Shown here one piece after another: positions 53,389 through 62,904 of a stretch of 64,000 nucleotides of DNA. The position numbers and the translations under genes were made by a program. The DNA lies in contig NZ_FOKF01000013.1 of assembly GCF_900111995.1 (NCBI RefSeq), positions 51,286-115,285 of the forward strand, in the 5' to 3' direction. Every line of letters begins with the position of its first letter. Within the stretch, counting starts at the first letter, position 1. Below the pieces are notes generated by a model that saw only the letters and a program-made list of their open reading frames with translations, was not told the DNA's origin and ran no database searches. Source of the DNA: Collimonas sp. OK607 (GTDB lineage Bacteria > Pseudomonadota > Gammaproteobacteria > Burkholderiales > Burkholderiaceae_D).

Positions 53389-53657
53389 CCTATGATTTGG
53401 GAGATGCGTTCAAACCAAAACGTGTGGTGGCAAGGCGCGTGGCGCAGCTGGGGCTGGTACCCCGGCAAGCCATGCAACGCGGCCAGCGCACGTTTTGGTT
53501 TGAACCCTTCGGGAACGGCTGCAGGCGTCGCATGCCGTTGTTGCAGGGGGCGGCCATCCGCATCCTTGCCGTAGCCCGCTACGTCGCGTCGCTGCGCCTA
53601 GGCACGCAACGCCTGCCGCGCGTTCGCACTCCCAAATCATAGGTCAATACGCCCTAA
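53375..53657. mobile_element. MITE-like element with 29-bp terminal inverted repeats
   Basis: The 283-bp element begins TTAGGGCGTGTTGACC and ends GGTCAATACGCCCTAA; the 29-bp ends match with one mismatch. An inner perfect 16-bp inverted repeat (53409-53424 / 53489-53504) lies inside. TA dinucleotides flank the GGGCG...CGCCC core, as expected for IS630/mariner-type insertion. No transposase is encoded. It supplies the last codons of yaeQ and may end transcription for both convergent genes. Confidence 0.75.
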
Positions 53658-53675
53658 CGTCAGCAATCCCTGATG

Positions 53676-54827
53676 TTAGTTTTTGTCGCGCGCCACCCGT
53701 ACCGCGCGACCCAGATCCACCACCGACATCGCATAAAAGAAACTGCGGTTGTATTGCGTGATGGCGAAGAAATTATCGGTGCCTAGCCAGTATTCGGTCG
53801 GTCCCTGGCCATTTTGCAAGTCGACCAGGCCGAATCGCATGTCAGCCGGCGGCACCACGCCGGGCACTACTCCGGCGGCAGTTAAATCATCCAGCGAATA
53901 TTTGGCTTCCAGGCCCTGGCCGATAAATGTCTGCCAGCGGTTTTCGGAACTGGTGTCTGTTGAGAGCGTTGCCGGGAAGACGGTCGGCATGCCGGTTTTC
54001 CAGCCGTGCTCCGCCAGATAGTGGGCGACGCTGCCAATTGCATCGATTGGCGAATTGCGCAAATCGATTTTCCCCTTGCCGTCAAAGTCCACGCCGTACT
54101 GGCGTATGCTGCTCGGCATGAACTGCGGCCAGCCGATGGCGCCGGCGTATGAACCTAACAAGGTAAATGGATCGATGCCCGTTTCCCTGGCGTACAGCAG
54201 GGTATTTTCCAGCTCGCTGCGGAAAAACCGCATCCGCGCCTCGCGTGTGGGTGTATTCGGATAGTCGAATGCCAGCGTGGTGATGGCATCCATGACCCTG
54301 AAACTTCCGACATTACGGCCGTACACGGTTTCCACGCCGATGATGCCGACGATGATTTCCGCCGGTACGCCATATTGCGCTTCCGCGCGGCTCAAGGCAT
54401 CGGCATAGGTATTCCAGAAATCGACGCCGGCCTGGATCCGCACCGGTTCGACGAAACGGGCGCGGTAGGCTGCCCAGTTCTTTGGCTTGCTCGCCGGCGC
54501 CGGTTTCATCAACTGGATAGCGCTGTCGATATAGCGCACCTTGTTAAACATGGTGACCAGCTCAGCGCGGTCGAAGCCATTTTTTTCGACCATCTGATCG
54601 ATGAAAGCAGAGACCTCTTTCCAGTCGGCGAAATTGGCGAATTCGCCATCGTCGGCATTGCTGCTGGCTTTACGCACCTGTACCTGCACCTGTGCCTGGT
54701 TTCTTGCCGAAGCTGTCTTGCCGGAGTTGCTTTGCTGCGCCAGAAGATCGGGGCTGGCTGAGATCGCCAGCGCGATAGTGCAAAGCTGGGCGACAGTGTG
54801 GAGACCTGAAGTTGATTTCATCGACAT
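53676..54827 (-). CDS. mltB: Lytic murein transglycosylase B
   Basis: 383 residues. Signal-like N-terminus (MSMKSTSGLHTVAQLC and TIALAISASPDLLA); no clear lipobox, so probably soluble rather than a lipoprotein. MltB catalytic region: IIVGIIGVETVYGRNVGSF with the glutamate, SYAGAIGWPQFMPSSIRQYG, IDLRNSPIDAIGSVAHYL. Cleaves glycan strands. Overlaps the tgpA-like gene end by a few bases. Confidence 0.94.
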   Translation of the reverse strand: MSMKSTSGLHTVAQLCTIALAISASPDLLAQQSNSGKTASARNQAQVQVQVRKASSNADDGEFANFADWKEVSAFIDQMVEKNGFDRAELVTMFNKVRYIDSAIQLMKPAPASKPKNWAAYRARFVEPVRIQAGVDFWNTYADALSRAEAQYGVPAEIIVGIIGVETVYGRNVGSFRVMDAITTLAFDYPNTPTREARMRFFRSELENTLLYARETGIDPFTLLGSYAGAIGWPQFMPSSIRQYGVDFDGKGKIDLRNSPIDAIGSVAHYLAEHGWKTGMPTVFPATLSTDTSSENRWQTFIGQGLEAKYSLDDLTAAGVVPGVVPPADMRFGLVDLQNGQGPTEYWLGTDNFFAITQYNRSFFYAMSVVDLGRAVRVARDKN

Positions 54828-56941
54828 TGGGAGAGCAGTAATTTTAGTTGTGCCATTAAAGGCGCCGGTGGCTTATTGTCCGGCCCGTAGTCGGCGCCGT
54901 ATTGCAGGGCCTCGTACAATGCCATGAAGCGCTTGACCGCTATTTTGACAGATGGCGTTAGTGGCGAGTTGCTTGCGCACAGCCGGCGACCGTAAGTGCC
55001 CGGCCCCTCATGCTTGTTGCGCGCCATGCCACGCCGCGCCATCTGCGCGCACAGCGAAGAGTATACAGTATCGAGCGGGTTCTTCTTGTTTCGCGCTAAC
55101 AGCAAAGGCAAGGTGACGCTGCCGACCGCGACCGTGCCGATGGTCAGCATCAGGATGATCAGGCTGCGCCAGTCGAATCCATCAAATCCAAGCCAGCGCA
55201 GCAGGCCCATTTGCCGTGCTGGCGTGTAGTTCAGAACCCATTGGTTCCAGCCGTTGCCCAGTGCTTCCCAATTGGCGCGGAGCAGGGCGGTCGCGTCGTT
55301 CAAGCCGGACCACCAGTTGGCCTGGCCCGCAGCGCCACCTAGCAGGTTGCCAAAGAAAGAGCGCGGCAGTACATTGCTGAGCTGGGTTTCAATCCGGCTC
55401 GGCGCCACCGCTGCCGTCGGGTCGACTCTTACCCAGCCGCGTGGCGGCAACCAGACTTCAGCCCAGGCATGGGCGTCGGACTGACGCACGGTCATCATGC
55501 CATCGACCATATTGATTTCACCGCCCTGGTAACCGGTCACCACGCGCGCGGGAATCCCTGCAGCGCGCATCAGCACCACAAAGGAGCTGGCATAGTGTTC
55601 GCAAAAGCCGGCGCGGCTGGAAAACAGAAAATCGTCGACGCTATCCCGGCCCAGCAGAGGTGGTTCCAGCGTGTAGCTGAATTTTTCATGTCGAAAGAAA
55701 CTCAGCACTGCGTTCACAAGCGCAACGTCGTCCGGCCATTTTTTACGCAAGTCAGCCGCAAATTCCTGGGTGCGCGGATTGAAATTGTTCGGTAATGCCA
55801 GCGCTTGTTGCAGGCTGCTGGCCGATATCGGATCTGCCGGCGCGGGTTTGAGATTCGAGGTGACATCGTAGCGTACGCGTTCGTTGATCGCGCGTGCTGC
55901 GCGAATTTGATGGTCTGCCGTCAGCCGTACCGGGATGCCCTCCAGCGTCGGCGCCAGTTGCGGTGTTTCCAGTGCGAACAGCCAGCGTTGGCCGTTCGCT
56001 TCCATTGTGATTTGCTGGCGTACCGCGGTTGCCGGATCAAGACTGCGGTTAAGATCAGATACTGCCTGAACATGAGTCGCAGTATCGACTGCAGGACGGC
56101 TTGCCCGTCCCTGAGTCCAGGTGCGGCCATCGAAATCATTCAGCACTGCGCCCCGCCAGTACAACCTGGCAGGGGCAGGCGGCGCATCGATGAACTTGAC
56201 GCGGAAGGCAATCTCATCGGATAAAGCCAGTTGCGCGATATTCCCGGGCGCCATGCTATCCGACAAACCTGTGCGGCCACCGTGGGCATCGCCCGGCAGG
56301 CCCCACAATGGCCCCTGGATTCGCGGAAACAGCAAAAACAGAATCAGCGTCAGCGGCAACGCCATGGCCAATACCAAAGCGCCCAGGCGCAGCCGCTGTT
56401 TGAGTGGCGGCACCAGGCCGGTATATTGAAACGACAGCTGTACCGTCAAAATCAGCACCAGGGTAGCCATCATCCACAGCAAGGACAGCATCGATTGCGA
56501 ATAGAAAAAGCCGGTAAGCAGCAAAAAGAAACTCAACAGCAGCACCACGAACAGATCCCGCCTGGCACGCATTTCCAGCAATTTAAATGTCAGCAATAAC
56601 GCCAGCATTGCTACCCCTGCGTCGCGTCCGAGCAAGGTGTGAAAGTCGATATAGATCCCCGCCATGGTGAGCGTCGCCAGTGGCAGCAACAGCCATAGTG
56701 GCGGCAGGCGCTGGCCGCGTACGGTGACCCAGGCGCGCCACAGCAGCAGCCCGCCGCAGATCAGCGAGGTCCACCAGGGCAGATGCAAAAAATGCGGCAG
56801 CAGCACCATGGCGCAGGCGCCGAGCAGCAGCAAGGTGTCGCTTTTGTCGCGCGGCAGCGTATGCATGTACGTGCTTGAGATACGGAACAAGGGTTTGCTC
56901 TCAAGCTCGGCCCTGATCTGTTGGATGGGGTGGTGGTTCAT
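54818..56941 (-). CDS. Transglutaminase TgpA-type membrane protein (DUF3488/DUF4129)
   Basis: 707 residues. About six membrane helices in the first 200 residues (TLLLLGACAMVLLPHFLHLP, LWMMATLVLILTVQLSF), then a periplasmic transglutaminase core with Cys (RAGFCEHYASSFVVLMRAAG), His (QSDAHAWAEVWLPPRGW) and Asp (RVDPTAAVAPSR), another membrane helix (SLIILMLTIGTVAVGSV) and a cytoplasmic C-terminal DUF4129. The essential P. aeruginosa homologue TgpA works with DUF58 and MoxR proteins, here on the same strand upstream. The DUF58 stop and this ATG overlap as ATGA. Confidence 0.92.
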   Translation of the reverse strand: MNHHPIQQIRAELESKPLFRISSTYMHTLPRDKSDTLLLLGACAMVLLPHFLHLPWWTSLICGGLLLWRAWVTVRGQRLPPLWLLLPLATLTMAGIYIDFHTLLGRDAGVAMLALLLTFKLLEMRARRDLFVVLLLSFFLLLTGFFYSQSMLSLLWMMATLVLILTVQLSFQYTGLVPPLKQRLRLGALVLAMALPLTLILFLLFPRIQGPLWGLPGDAHGGRTGLSDSMAPGNIAQLALSDEIAFRVKFIDAPPAPARLYWRGAVLNDFDGRTWTQGRASRPAVDTATHVQAVSDLNRSLDPATAVRQQITMEANGQRWLFALETPQLAPTLEGIPVRLTADHQIRAARAINERVRYDVTSNLKPAPADPISASSLQQALALPNNFNPRTQEFAADLRKKWPDDVALVNAVLSFFRHEKFSYTLEPPLLGRDSVDDFLFSSRAGFCEHYASSFVVLMRAAGIPARVVTGYQGGEINMVDGMMTVRQSDAHAWAEVWLPPRGWVRVDPTAAVAPSRIETQLSNVLPRSFFGNLLGGAAGQANWWSGLNDATALLRANWEALGNGWNQWVLNYTPARQMGLLRWLGFDGFDWRSLIILMLTIGTVAVGSVTLPLLLARNKKNPLDTVYSSLCAQMARRGMARNKHEGPGTYGRRLCASNSPLTPSVKIAVKRFMALYEALQYGADYGPDNKPPAPLMAQLKLLLSQCR

Positions 56942-57939
56942 GGCACACCTTGATACAGCGCCAGCGCGCGCAGGCAGGCGCGCTGATGGGTCGGTCCCAG
57001 CGCTGCGGCATGGATGTTGTCGCCGAGGCGGAACGCATACGGCAGCTGGCGCGCTTCCGCTTCCAGTATCCAGCGCGTCATGCGCGACAGTTTGTCTTCG
57101 AGCGCCATGTCATAAGGCAGCGAATCAAAATCAATCGATAAATCGCTGACTGCGCCGCCTTCAAACTGCTTGGTAATCAACTTGGGATCGAGATCGGTAT
57201 CCAGCCTGGCGATTTGGCGCCAGGCCAGGTGTTTGAGCGAGTCGCCGCTTTGATAGGTCCTGATTCCCGCAAAATCCTGATGCCCGGCGACGCCGTTGCC
57301 GTCGCTTCTTTCGATTGGCGCCAGCGGCAGCGGCGGGGTCGATGTCGATGCCTCCGGCCGTGGGTAGACCAGGGCCCTGCTGTCCGGTTGCCAGTAACTC
57401 CAGGCGCGCAGCAAACCAAGCGGAAAGCGCGTTTGCAAACGTATCCTGGGAGCCGGCTGCCAGCCGCGACGGGTGGTGGTGGTCGCTAGCGTCAGGTGGC
57501 TGGTGCTATGGGCGGGAACATCGGTCGCCCGTTCCATGGCAGGCAAGCCACGTCCGATGAAGCCAAGCCAGATGGCATAACGGGTATGCTTGCGCCGGTT
57601 CGCCAGATGCAGCTCGAACAGCGCATCTTCGCCGGCAAATACCGCCGCTACCTTGCCGGCAGTCAGATGCAAATAGGCCAGGTTACGGAAAGTCAGGTGC
57701 ATGTCGATGACAGCACAGGCGGCCAGCAAGAAGGTCAAGCCAAAGCCAAGGCTCAGGTTGTAGTTGATGGAACATAAGAACAGCAATACCAGCATGACGG
57801 CAAAAGCCAGCCCAGGCCGGCTCGGCACGATGAATACCCGTCGCTGGTTGAGAAAAACCTCCCCCGGTTCGGCATCGCGTAGCTGGAACAAGGAGCGATC
57901 CAGCCAATCCCGGAATCGTTTGCGCAGAGAGGTCAGCAT
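56938..57939 (-). CDS. DUF58 domain-containing protein
   Basis: 333 residues from ATG 57939 (a TTG ten codons upstream is possible). Two membrane helices near the N-terminus (LAFAVMLVLLFLCSINY, LGFGLTFLLAACAVIDMH) and the vWA-like DUF58 domain (DGNGVAGHQDFAGIRTYQ, GDSLKHLAWRQIARL). MoxR-DUF58-TgpA triples form an operon with a chaperone-like role in assembling envelope complexes. Consistent spacing and overlaps support one operon. Confidence 0.9.
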   Translation of the reverse strand: MLTSLRKRFRDWLDRSLFQLRDAEPGEVFLNQRRVFIVPSRPGLAFAVMLVLLFLCSINYNLSLGFGLTFLLAACAVIDMHLTFRNLAYLHLTAGKVAAVFAGEDALFELHLANRRKHTRYAIWLGFIGRGLPAMERATDVPAHSTSHLTLATTTTRRGWQPAPRIRLQTRFPLGLLRAWSYWQPDSRALVYPRPEASTSTPPLPLAPIERSDGNGVAGHQDFAGIRTYQSGDSLKHLAWRQIARLDTDLDPKLITKQFEGGAVSDLSIDFDSLPYDMALEDKLSRMTRWILEAEARQLPYAFRLGDNIHAAALGPTHQRACLRALALYQGVP

Positions 57940-57976
57940 GGTGGCGATCGCAGACTGATAGCGAAGCAAGCTGGTT

Positions 57977-58921
57977 TTAAACCGCGACCGACTTCATCAG
58001 CTGCAGCACCATGTCGCGCGCGCCAAGAGTACTGCCGGCGTGTGCTTTCAGCGGGCGCAGGCGATGTGCTGTCACCGGCACCAATACCGCCTGGACGTCC
58101 TCGGGAATGACATGGTTGCGGCCTTCCATGGCAGCCCAGGCCCGGGCCGCCTGCAGCAGCGCGATTGCAGCGCGCGGGCTCATGCCTTCCGCAAACAAGC
58201 CATTTTGGCGCGAAGCATGGGCCAGCGCCTGTATGTAATCGATCAACGACGTCGAGGTATGGATCTGCTTCAATGCCAGCCTGGCTTCGATCAGTTCAGC
58301 AGCGTGCATCACCGGGGCGATGGATTTCAGCAGGGTGCGGCGATCTTCCCCCATTAATAACGCGCGTTCGGCGGCAGCGTCCGGATAGCCCAGCGACAAA
58401 CACATCAGGAAGCGATCCAGTTGCGACTCAGGCAAGGCGAAGGTGCCAACCTGATGGGCTGGATTTTGGGTGGCGATAACGAAGAACGGCTCCGGCAGGT
58501 CGCGCGTGAAACCTTCCGCGGTGACCTGGCGTTCCTCCATCGCTTCCAGCAGCGCCGACTGGGTCTTGGGCGTGGCCCGATTGATTTCATCGGCCAGCAG
58601 CACCTGGGTGAACACCGGCCCCGGGTGAAACACAAAACTGCTTTTCTCGCGATCGAAAACCGAAATTCCCACCACGTCGGCAGGTAGCAGATCGCTGGTA
58701 AATTGCAGGCGATTGAAGCGCAGCCCCAGGGAAATGGCCAATGCATGCGCCAAGGTGGTTTTGCCGACACCCGGCACATCCTCAATCAGGAGATGGCCGC
58801 CCGCCAGCAAGCATACCAACGCCTGGCGGATCTGGTGATCCTTGCCGACGACGATCTGACCGACTTGCTGTGCTACTGCATGGATTTTTGCGAACATGGG
58901 TTTGTCTGGTAAGGGCGGCAT
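57977..58921 (-). CDS. MoxR-family AAA ATPase
   Basis: 314 residues. Walker A EDVPGVGKTTLAHALA, Walker B LLADEINRATPKTQSALLEA, sensor region TQNPAHQVGTFALPESQL and arginine finger area GLFAEGMSPRAAIALL. First gene of the MoxR-DUF58-transglutaminase-MltB cluster on the minus strand. It probably powers folding or assembly of DUF58-linked partners. Confidence 0.94.
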   Translation of the reverse strand: MPPLPDKPMFAKIHAVAQQVGQIVVGKDHQIRQALVCLLAGGHLLIEDVPGVGKTTLAHALAISLGLRFNRLQFTSDLLPADVVGISVFDREKSSFVFHPGPVFTQVLLADEINRATPKTQSALLEAMEERQVTAEGFTRDLPEPFFVIATQNPAHQVGTFALPESQLDRFLMCLSLGYPDAAAERALLMGEDRRTLLKSIAPVMHAAELIEARLALKQIHTSTSLIDYIQALAHASRQNGLFAEGMSPRAAIALLQAARAWAAMEGRNHVIPEDVQAVLVPVTAHRLRPLKAHAGSTLGARDMVLQLMKSVAV

Positions 58922-59129
58922 GGTGGAGAGAGTCGGGAGAGAGAATCATACAAACTTCCCAGGAGTTAACCTAGTTCCTTTAAGGAATTATGGCGTTTTT
59001 CTTAAGGCCACCCTGATTTCCAGCCATGGATCAGGACGAAGTATGTGCATCTGCTCATTTTTCTTCCGTTTCTTGGGTACACTAGGCATATTGCGGCATC
59101 ATTTTCAGCATGACCTTTGGCGAGATCAA

Positions 59130-60071
59130 TTGACTACTGCTTTCTATACTCACTCTGACTGCAAGCTGCACGACATGGGCCCAGGGCATCCGGAATCGCC
59201 GGCGCGGCTACAGGCGATCGAAGACCAGCTGATTGCGAGCCGTATCGACCAGTTGCTGGATCACCGCACCGCGCCTTTGGCGCTCGAGGACGATCTGGCG
59301 CGCGTACACAGTGCCGCCATGATCGCCAGAGTACGAGAGCATAGCCGCGCTCTGGCCGGTAGCGCCGGTATTTATCCGCTGGACCCCGACACTTCAGTCA
59401 ATGCGCATAGCTGGCAAGCGGCGCTACGTGCCGCAGGCGCTGCATTGGCCGCGACTGACGCGGTCATTGCGGGTGATATCGATAACGCGTTTTGCGCGGT
59501 GCGTCCGCCCGGGCATCATGCAACCTCGAACACCTCCATGGGATTTTGCCTGTTCAACAATATTGCACTGGCGGCCCGCCATGCGCTTGAGGTGCACGGG
59601 TTGGAGCGGGTGGCGATTGTCGATTTCGACGTCCATCATGGCAATGGCACGGAACAGATTTTCGCGCACGATCCGCGCGTGCTGATGGTGAGTTTTTTCC
59701 AGCACCCGTTTTATCCGTACAGCGGTACCGAGCCGGATGAAGGCGATAATGCCGTCAATATTCCTGTGTCAGCCTATAGCGATGGCAGCGTGGTGCGGAA
59801 ATTGGTGACGGAGCAATGGCTGCCGGCGCTGGAGGCGCATCGCCCGCAAATGATTTTTGTTTCTGCCGGTTTTGATGCGCACAGAGAAGACGATATGGCG
59901 CAGATGGGCCTGGTCGAGGCCGACTATACCTGGCTGACCCGACAAATCATGCAAGTCGCTGCGCAGCATGCTCAGGGCCGTATCGTCAGTTGCCTGGAGG
60001 GCGGTTACAACCTGTCGGCGCTAGGGCGTAGTGTGGTTGCTCATATGAAAGTATTGGCCGACCTCGAATAA
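59130..60071 (+). CDS. Histone deacetylase-family hydrolase
   Basis: 313 residues from TTG 59130, the best match to usual length (about 310); longer in-frame starts upstream give non-homologous N-termini. Class II HDAC-like: HDMGPGHPESPARL, RPPGHHATSNTSMGFCLF with two His, VDFDVHHGNGTEQIF with zinc-binding Asp and His, SAGFDAHREDDMAQM. Probable acetylpolyamine or protein deacetylase. Divergent from MoxR. Confidence 0.9.
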   Translation: MTTAFYTHSDCKLHDMGPGHPESPARLQAIEDQLIASRIDQLLDHRTAPLALEDDLARVHSAAMIARVREHSRALAGSAGIYPLDPDTSVNAHSWQAALRAAGAALAATDAVIAGDIDNAFCAVRPPGHHATSNTSMGFCLFNNIALAARHALEVHGLERVAIVDFDVHHGNGTEQIFAHDPRVLMVSFFQHPFYPYSGTEPDEGDNAVNIPVSAYSDGSVVRKLVTEQWLPALEAHRPQMIFVSAGFDAHREDDMAQMGLVEADYTWLTRQIMQVAAQHAQGRIVSCLEGGYNLSALGRSVVAHMKVLADLE

Positions 60072-60236
60072 ATGTATCGCCACAGGACCATGAGCGGGAT
60101 GCGAAAAGGGCCGGGCAAACCGCTATTGACCACCCTCTGCCATATAGCGAACGCCGTCAAGGATAAGGTAGAACCCAAGGTAGAACCGAAATAAGTCCGT
60201 ACAATAGCGGTTTATTTTAGCCAGACAAGACAACGC

Positions 60237-61178
60237 ATGTCCATACAATGGTTCCCAGGTCACATGAACGCCGCCCGCAAGAAGGCGGCGGAAGCTATGG
60301 AGAAGGTCGATCTTGTGATCGAAGTGCTCGACGGCCGTTTGCCGCAAGCCAGTTGCAATCCGATGATCGAACAGCTGCGCGTGTTTCGCCAGCGTCCTTG
60401 CCTGAAAATCCTCAATAAGAGCGATCTGGCCGATCCTGCTGTCACGCAGGCCTGGCTTGCCTTTTACAACAGCCAGAAAAACGTTCATGCGGTGGCGCTG
60501 AGCTGCAAGAAGCCTTCCGATGTCGCCAAGATACCGGGTTTGTGCCTGAAGCTGGCGCCGCACCGCGGCACGCCCTTGAAGCCATTGCGCATGATGATCA
60601 TGGGGATCCCTAACGTTGGCAAATCGACGCTGATGAACGCCTTGCTGAAGCGTCGCGTGGCGGCGGTAGGCGATGAGCCGGCCGTGACCAAGGTTCAGCA
60701 GCGCCTGTACCTGGGCAACAACATGGTGTTGATCGACACCCCCGGCATGTTATGGCCGAAGATCGCCCATCCGAGCGACGGCCTGATGCTGGCGGCCAGC
60801 CACGCCATCGGCACCAATGCGCTGATCGAGGAAGAAGTCGCGACGTTCCTGGCCGACGAGTTGCTGATTCGCTACGCACCTTTGCTGGCGGCACGTTACG
60901 GCATCAAGACGGAAGGTATCGATGGCGTTAGCGTGATTGAAGGTGTGGCGCTACGTCGTGGTTTTCGCCTCAAGGGCGGCGATCTTGATCTGGAGAAGGC
61001 CGCGCACACCTTGTTGCAAGATTACCGGACCGGCGCGCTTGGCCGCATCAGCCTGGAAACGCCACAGACTCGGGCGGCATTGCTGGCACGTCATCAGGAA
61101 GAAATAGCGCAGCGTCTGGCCGAGGCTAAGGCAGAGGCGGAAAGCGACGATCAAGACAATCAGGACAGCACGAGATAA
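60237..61178 (+). CDS. ylqF: Ribosome biogenesis GTPase YlqF (RbgA)
   Basis: 313 residues. Circularly permuted GTPase: G4 NKSD first, then G1 GIPNVGKST, G3 DTPG; N-terminal MSIQWFPGHMNAARKKA is diagnostic. Assists late 50S assembly. Followed by a strong terminator and a 1-kb AT-rich gap. Confidence 0.95.
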   Translation: MSIQWFPGHMNAARKKAAEAMEKVDLVIEVLDGRLPQASCNPMIEQLRVFRQRPCLKILNKSDLADPAVTQAWLAFYNSQKNVHAVALSCKKPSDVAKIPGLCLKLAPHRGTPLKPLRMMIMGIPNVGKSTLMNALLKRRVAAVGDEPAVTKVQQRLYLGNNMVLIDTPGMLWPKIAHPSDGLMLAASHAIGTNALIEEEVATFLADELLIRYAPLLAARYGIKTEGIDGVSVIEGVALRRGFRLKGGDLDLEKAAHTLLQDYRTGALGRISLETPQTRAALLARHQEEIAQRLAEAKAEAESDDQDNQDSTR

Positions 61179-61202
61179 TCTGCTTCCGCTTCGCAATAAA
61201 AA

Positions 61203-61234
61203 CCCGCAACGACCATGTCGCTGCGGGTTTTTTT
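61203..61234 (+). terminator. Terminator of ylqF
   Basis: CCCGCAACGAC-CAT-GTCGCTGCGGG stem with one mismatch, followed by seven T residues. Confidence 0.9.
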
Positions 61235-62283
61235 ATTGCCCGGGGAATTTGGGAGGGGGGTTATCAGAGCACCCGTAAGATGGTTGAATTGACAATTAAT
61301 TTCACATTTCTATCTACTTCACTACATCTGGTAATGAAATAACCAGAATCACTCCTCAAGCCTCTCCATATGCTCCGGATTGCCGCGCATCCTGCTATTC
61401 GACGGCTGAAAAGGGCTACCGCGCGCCATTCATATCTTGTAATTACTGCTATATAAAATGTTATTTATGCATCGAATCGGGTAGTCGCGGTTGTGATTGT
61501 AAATTTGTCGGCTGGAAATTTTATTGGTTGTCATGACATTAATTTTAAGAGACATATTTATCATTTCCACGCAGAAATACTTTTTGGGTTTATTTTACTT
61601 TAGAGGGTTTTTACTATCGATATGTGAACAATTGTGACCCGTTAATTTTTTATCTTGAAAATTTTTTTCTTGTGATATACGAATTTTATATAACTAAAAA
61701 TTTTTAATGTTTACAAGGATTTGCGACATATTTTTTTATGAGTAATCGTGAAAAATCATGATTTATTTTAAGGAAACGGGGCGTCATATATGAAATTTTT
61801 CGTTGTTTATTAGCGACTTTGGGGAACTTATTTTAATGACATAAATGCTAATTGAAATTAACATTTGCCTCGTTTTGTAAAATATGAATTTTGGACATTT
61901 ATTGACGTTCAAATTGCAGCGATGGGCAATTAATTGAGCGCTCAGATGCAAAAGCATGTTGTCTAAATTGAAATTCCGCCATTTTTGCCCAGGCGTATGA
62001 CCGGTGCCACCAGGTACCGGCGAGGGGCGGTGACATTTGTGTAACAAAACGATCAGTAAGAAGAACTTAAGACGTCGTTAAATGTTATTTGAAGTTTAAT
62101 ATTGTGAACTTTGAAATATGACAAGAGCGGTACCAAAATCCGCCAGCAAGGCAATTTATCTGAGCTCCTAATTTTTCAATCGAGATTTGAGGCAAGTGGC
62201 CAAATCACTTGGGTCTTTCATCTTTGATGCGATGAAGCTGAGTGCTCTTTGGTCAGGGAAGCGGCAAATTTTCGGGGAAAAAG
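61235..62283. other. Long AT-rich intergenic region upstream of the adhesin locus
   Basis: About 1 kb without convincing genes; runs of A/T (for example around 61500-61900) contrast with the flanking GC-rich DNA. A minus frame at 61784-62047 has no ribosome site. The composition suggests a nucleoid-protein-bound (H-NS-like) regulatory region controlling the following secreted proteins. Confidence 0.5.
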
Positions 62284-62745
62284 ATGGGCAAGTTGCATCA
62301 GATGATTTCATTCAAAGGGCTGGCGAAACTGATTTTGCTATTTGCCGTGAGCATGTCGCTTTCGGCAAGTGCGATGGCCCAATCCGCAGACGCCGCCATT
62401 AGCGTCGCGCGTCAATGGCTGACATTGGCCGATGCCGATCAGGCAGGGCAGATGTGGGAGCAGAGCTCCACCTTGATGAAAAGCCAGTCGGACCGGAACA
62501 CCTGGATCGGCTACATCGGCGGCATGCGCACTCAACTAGGCCGCTCTCTTGACGCGCGGGTCTGGGAGGCGATGGAACACCAGATCGATCACCCCGACTT
62601 GCCGCACGGCGAGTTTGTCAGCGTCACTTTTGTGTCGGGCTACGCCAAAGCGCGTGCCTGGGAAAGAGTAGCGCTGGTCTGGCAGGGCGAACGCTGGGTG
62701 CCGGTTGGCTACCAGTACGGCGCCATAACTCCTGCCGCCAAATGA
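62284..62745 (+). CDS. DUF4019 secreted protein
   Basis: 153 residues from ATG 62284 (GGGGAAAAAG upstream); the longer frame lacks a signal sequence. Signal peptide (LAKLILLFAVSMSLSASA, cut after AMA). DUF4019 pattern: ARQWLTLADADQAGQMWEQSS, EHQIDHPDLPHGEFVSVTF, ERVALVWQGERWVPVGYQY. Periplasmic; often linked to envelope proteins. The adhesin gene starts 160 nt downstream on the same strand, possibly as an operon, but the gap contains repeated GGTCCCG blocks. Confidence 0.8.
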   Translation: MGKLHQMISFKGLAKLILLFAVSMSLSASAMAQSADAAISVARQWLTLADADQAGQMWEQSSTLMKSQSDRNTWIGYIGGMRTQLGRSLDARVWEAMEHQIDHPDLPHGEFVSVTFVSGYAKARAWERVALVWQGERWVPVGYQYGAITPAAK

Positions 62746-62904
62746 CGCGTTGCCGGTCCCGATATCGGTCCCGGTAACGGTACCCGGCCAACCGCCATCA
62801 GCTGTCTTCCCGCTTTTAGCATTCCTGATTTCCATGTGATCCCGCTTGCGCGATCAATCTGATCCCTTGTCGCGAGCCGTACCAAATTTTGCATAGAGCT
62901 AAAC

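Noticed and set aside
61784..62047. Minus-strand 87-codon frame in the AT-rich region
   Set aside because: No ribosome site, no family features, amino-acid use is biased by the AT-rich DNA.
62746..62800. Three GGTCCCG-like blocks spaced about 12 bp in the gap before the adhesin
   Set aside because: Imperfect and short; could be chance in GC-rich DNA, so not listed as an operator.
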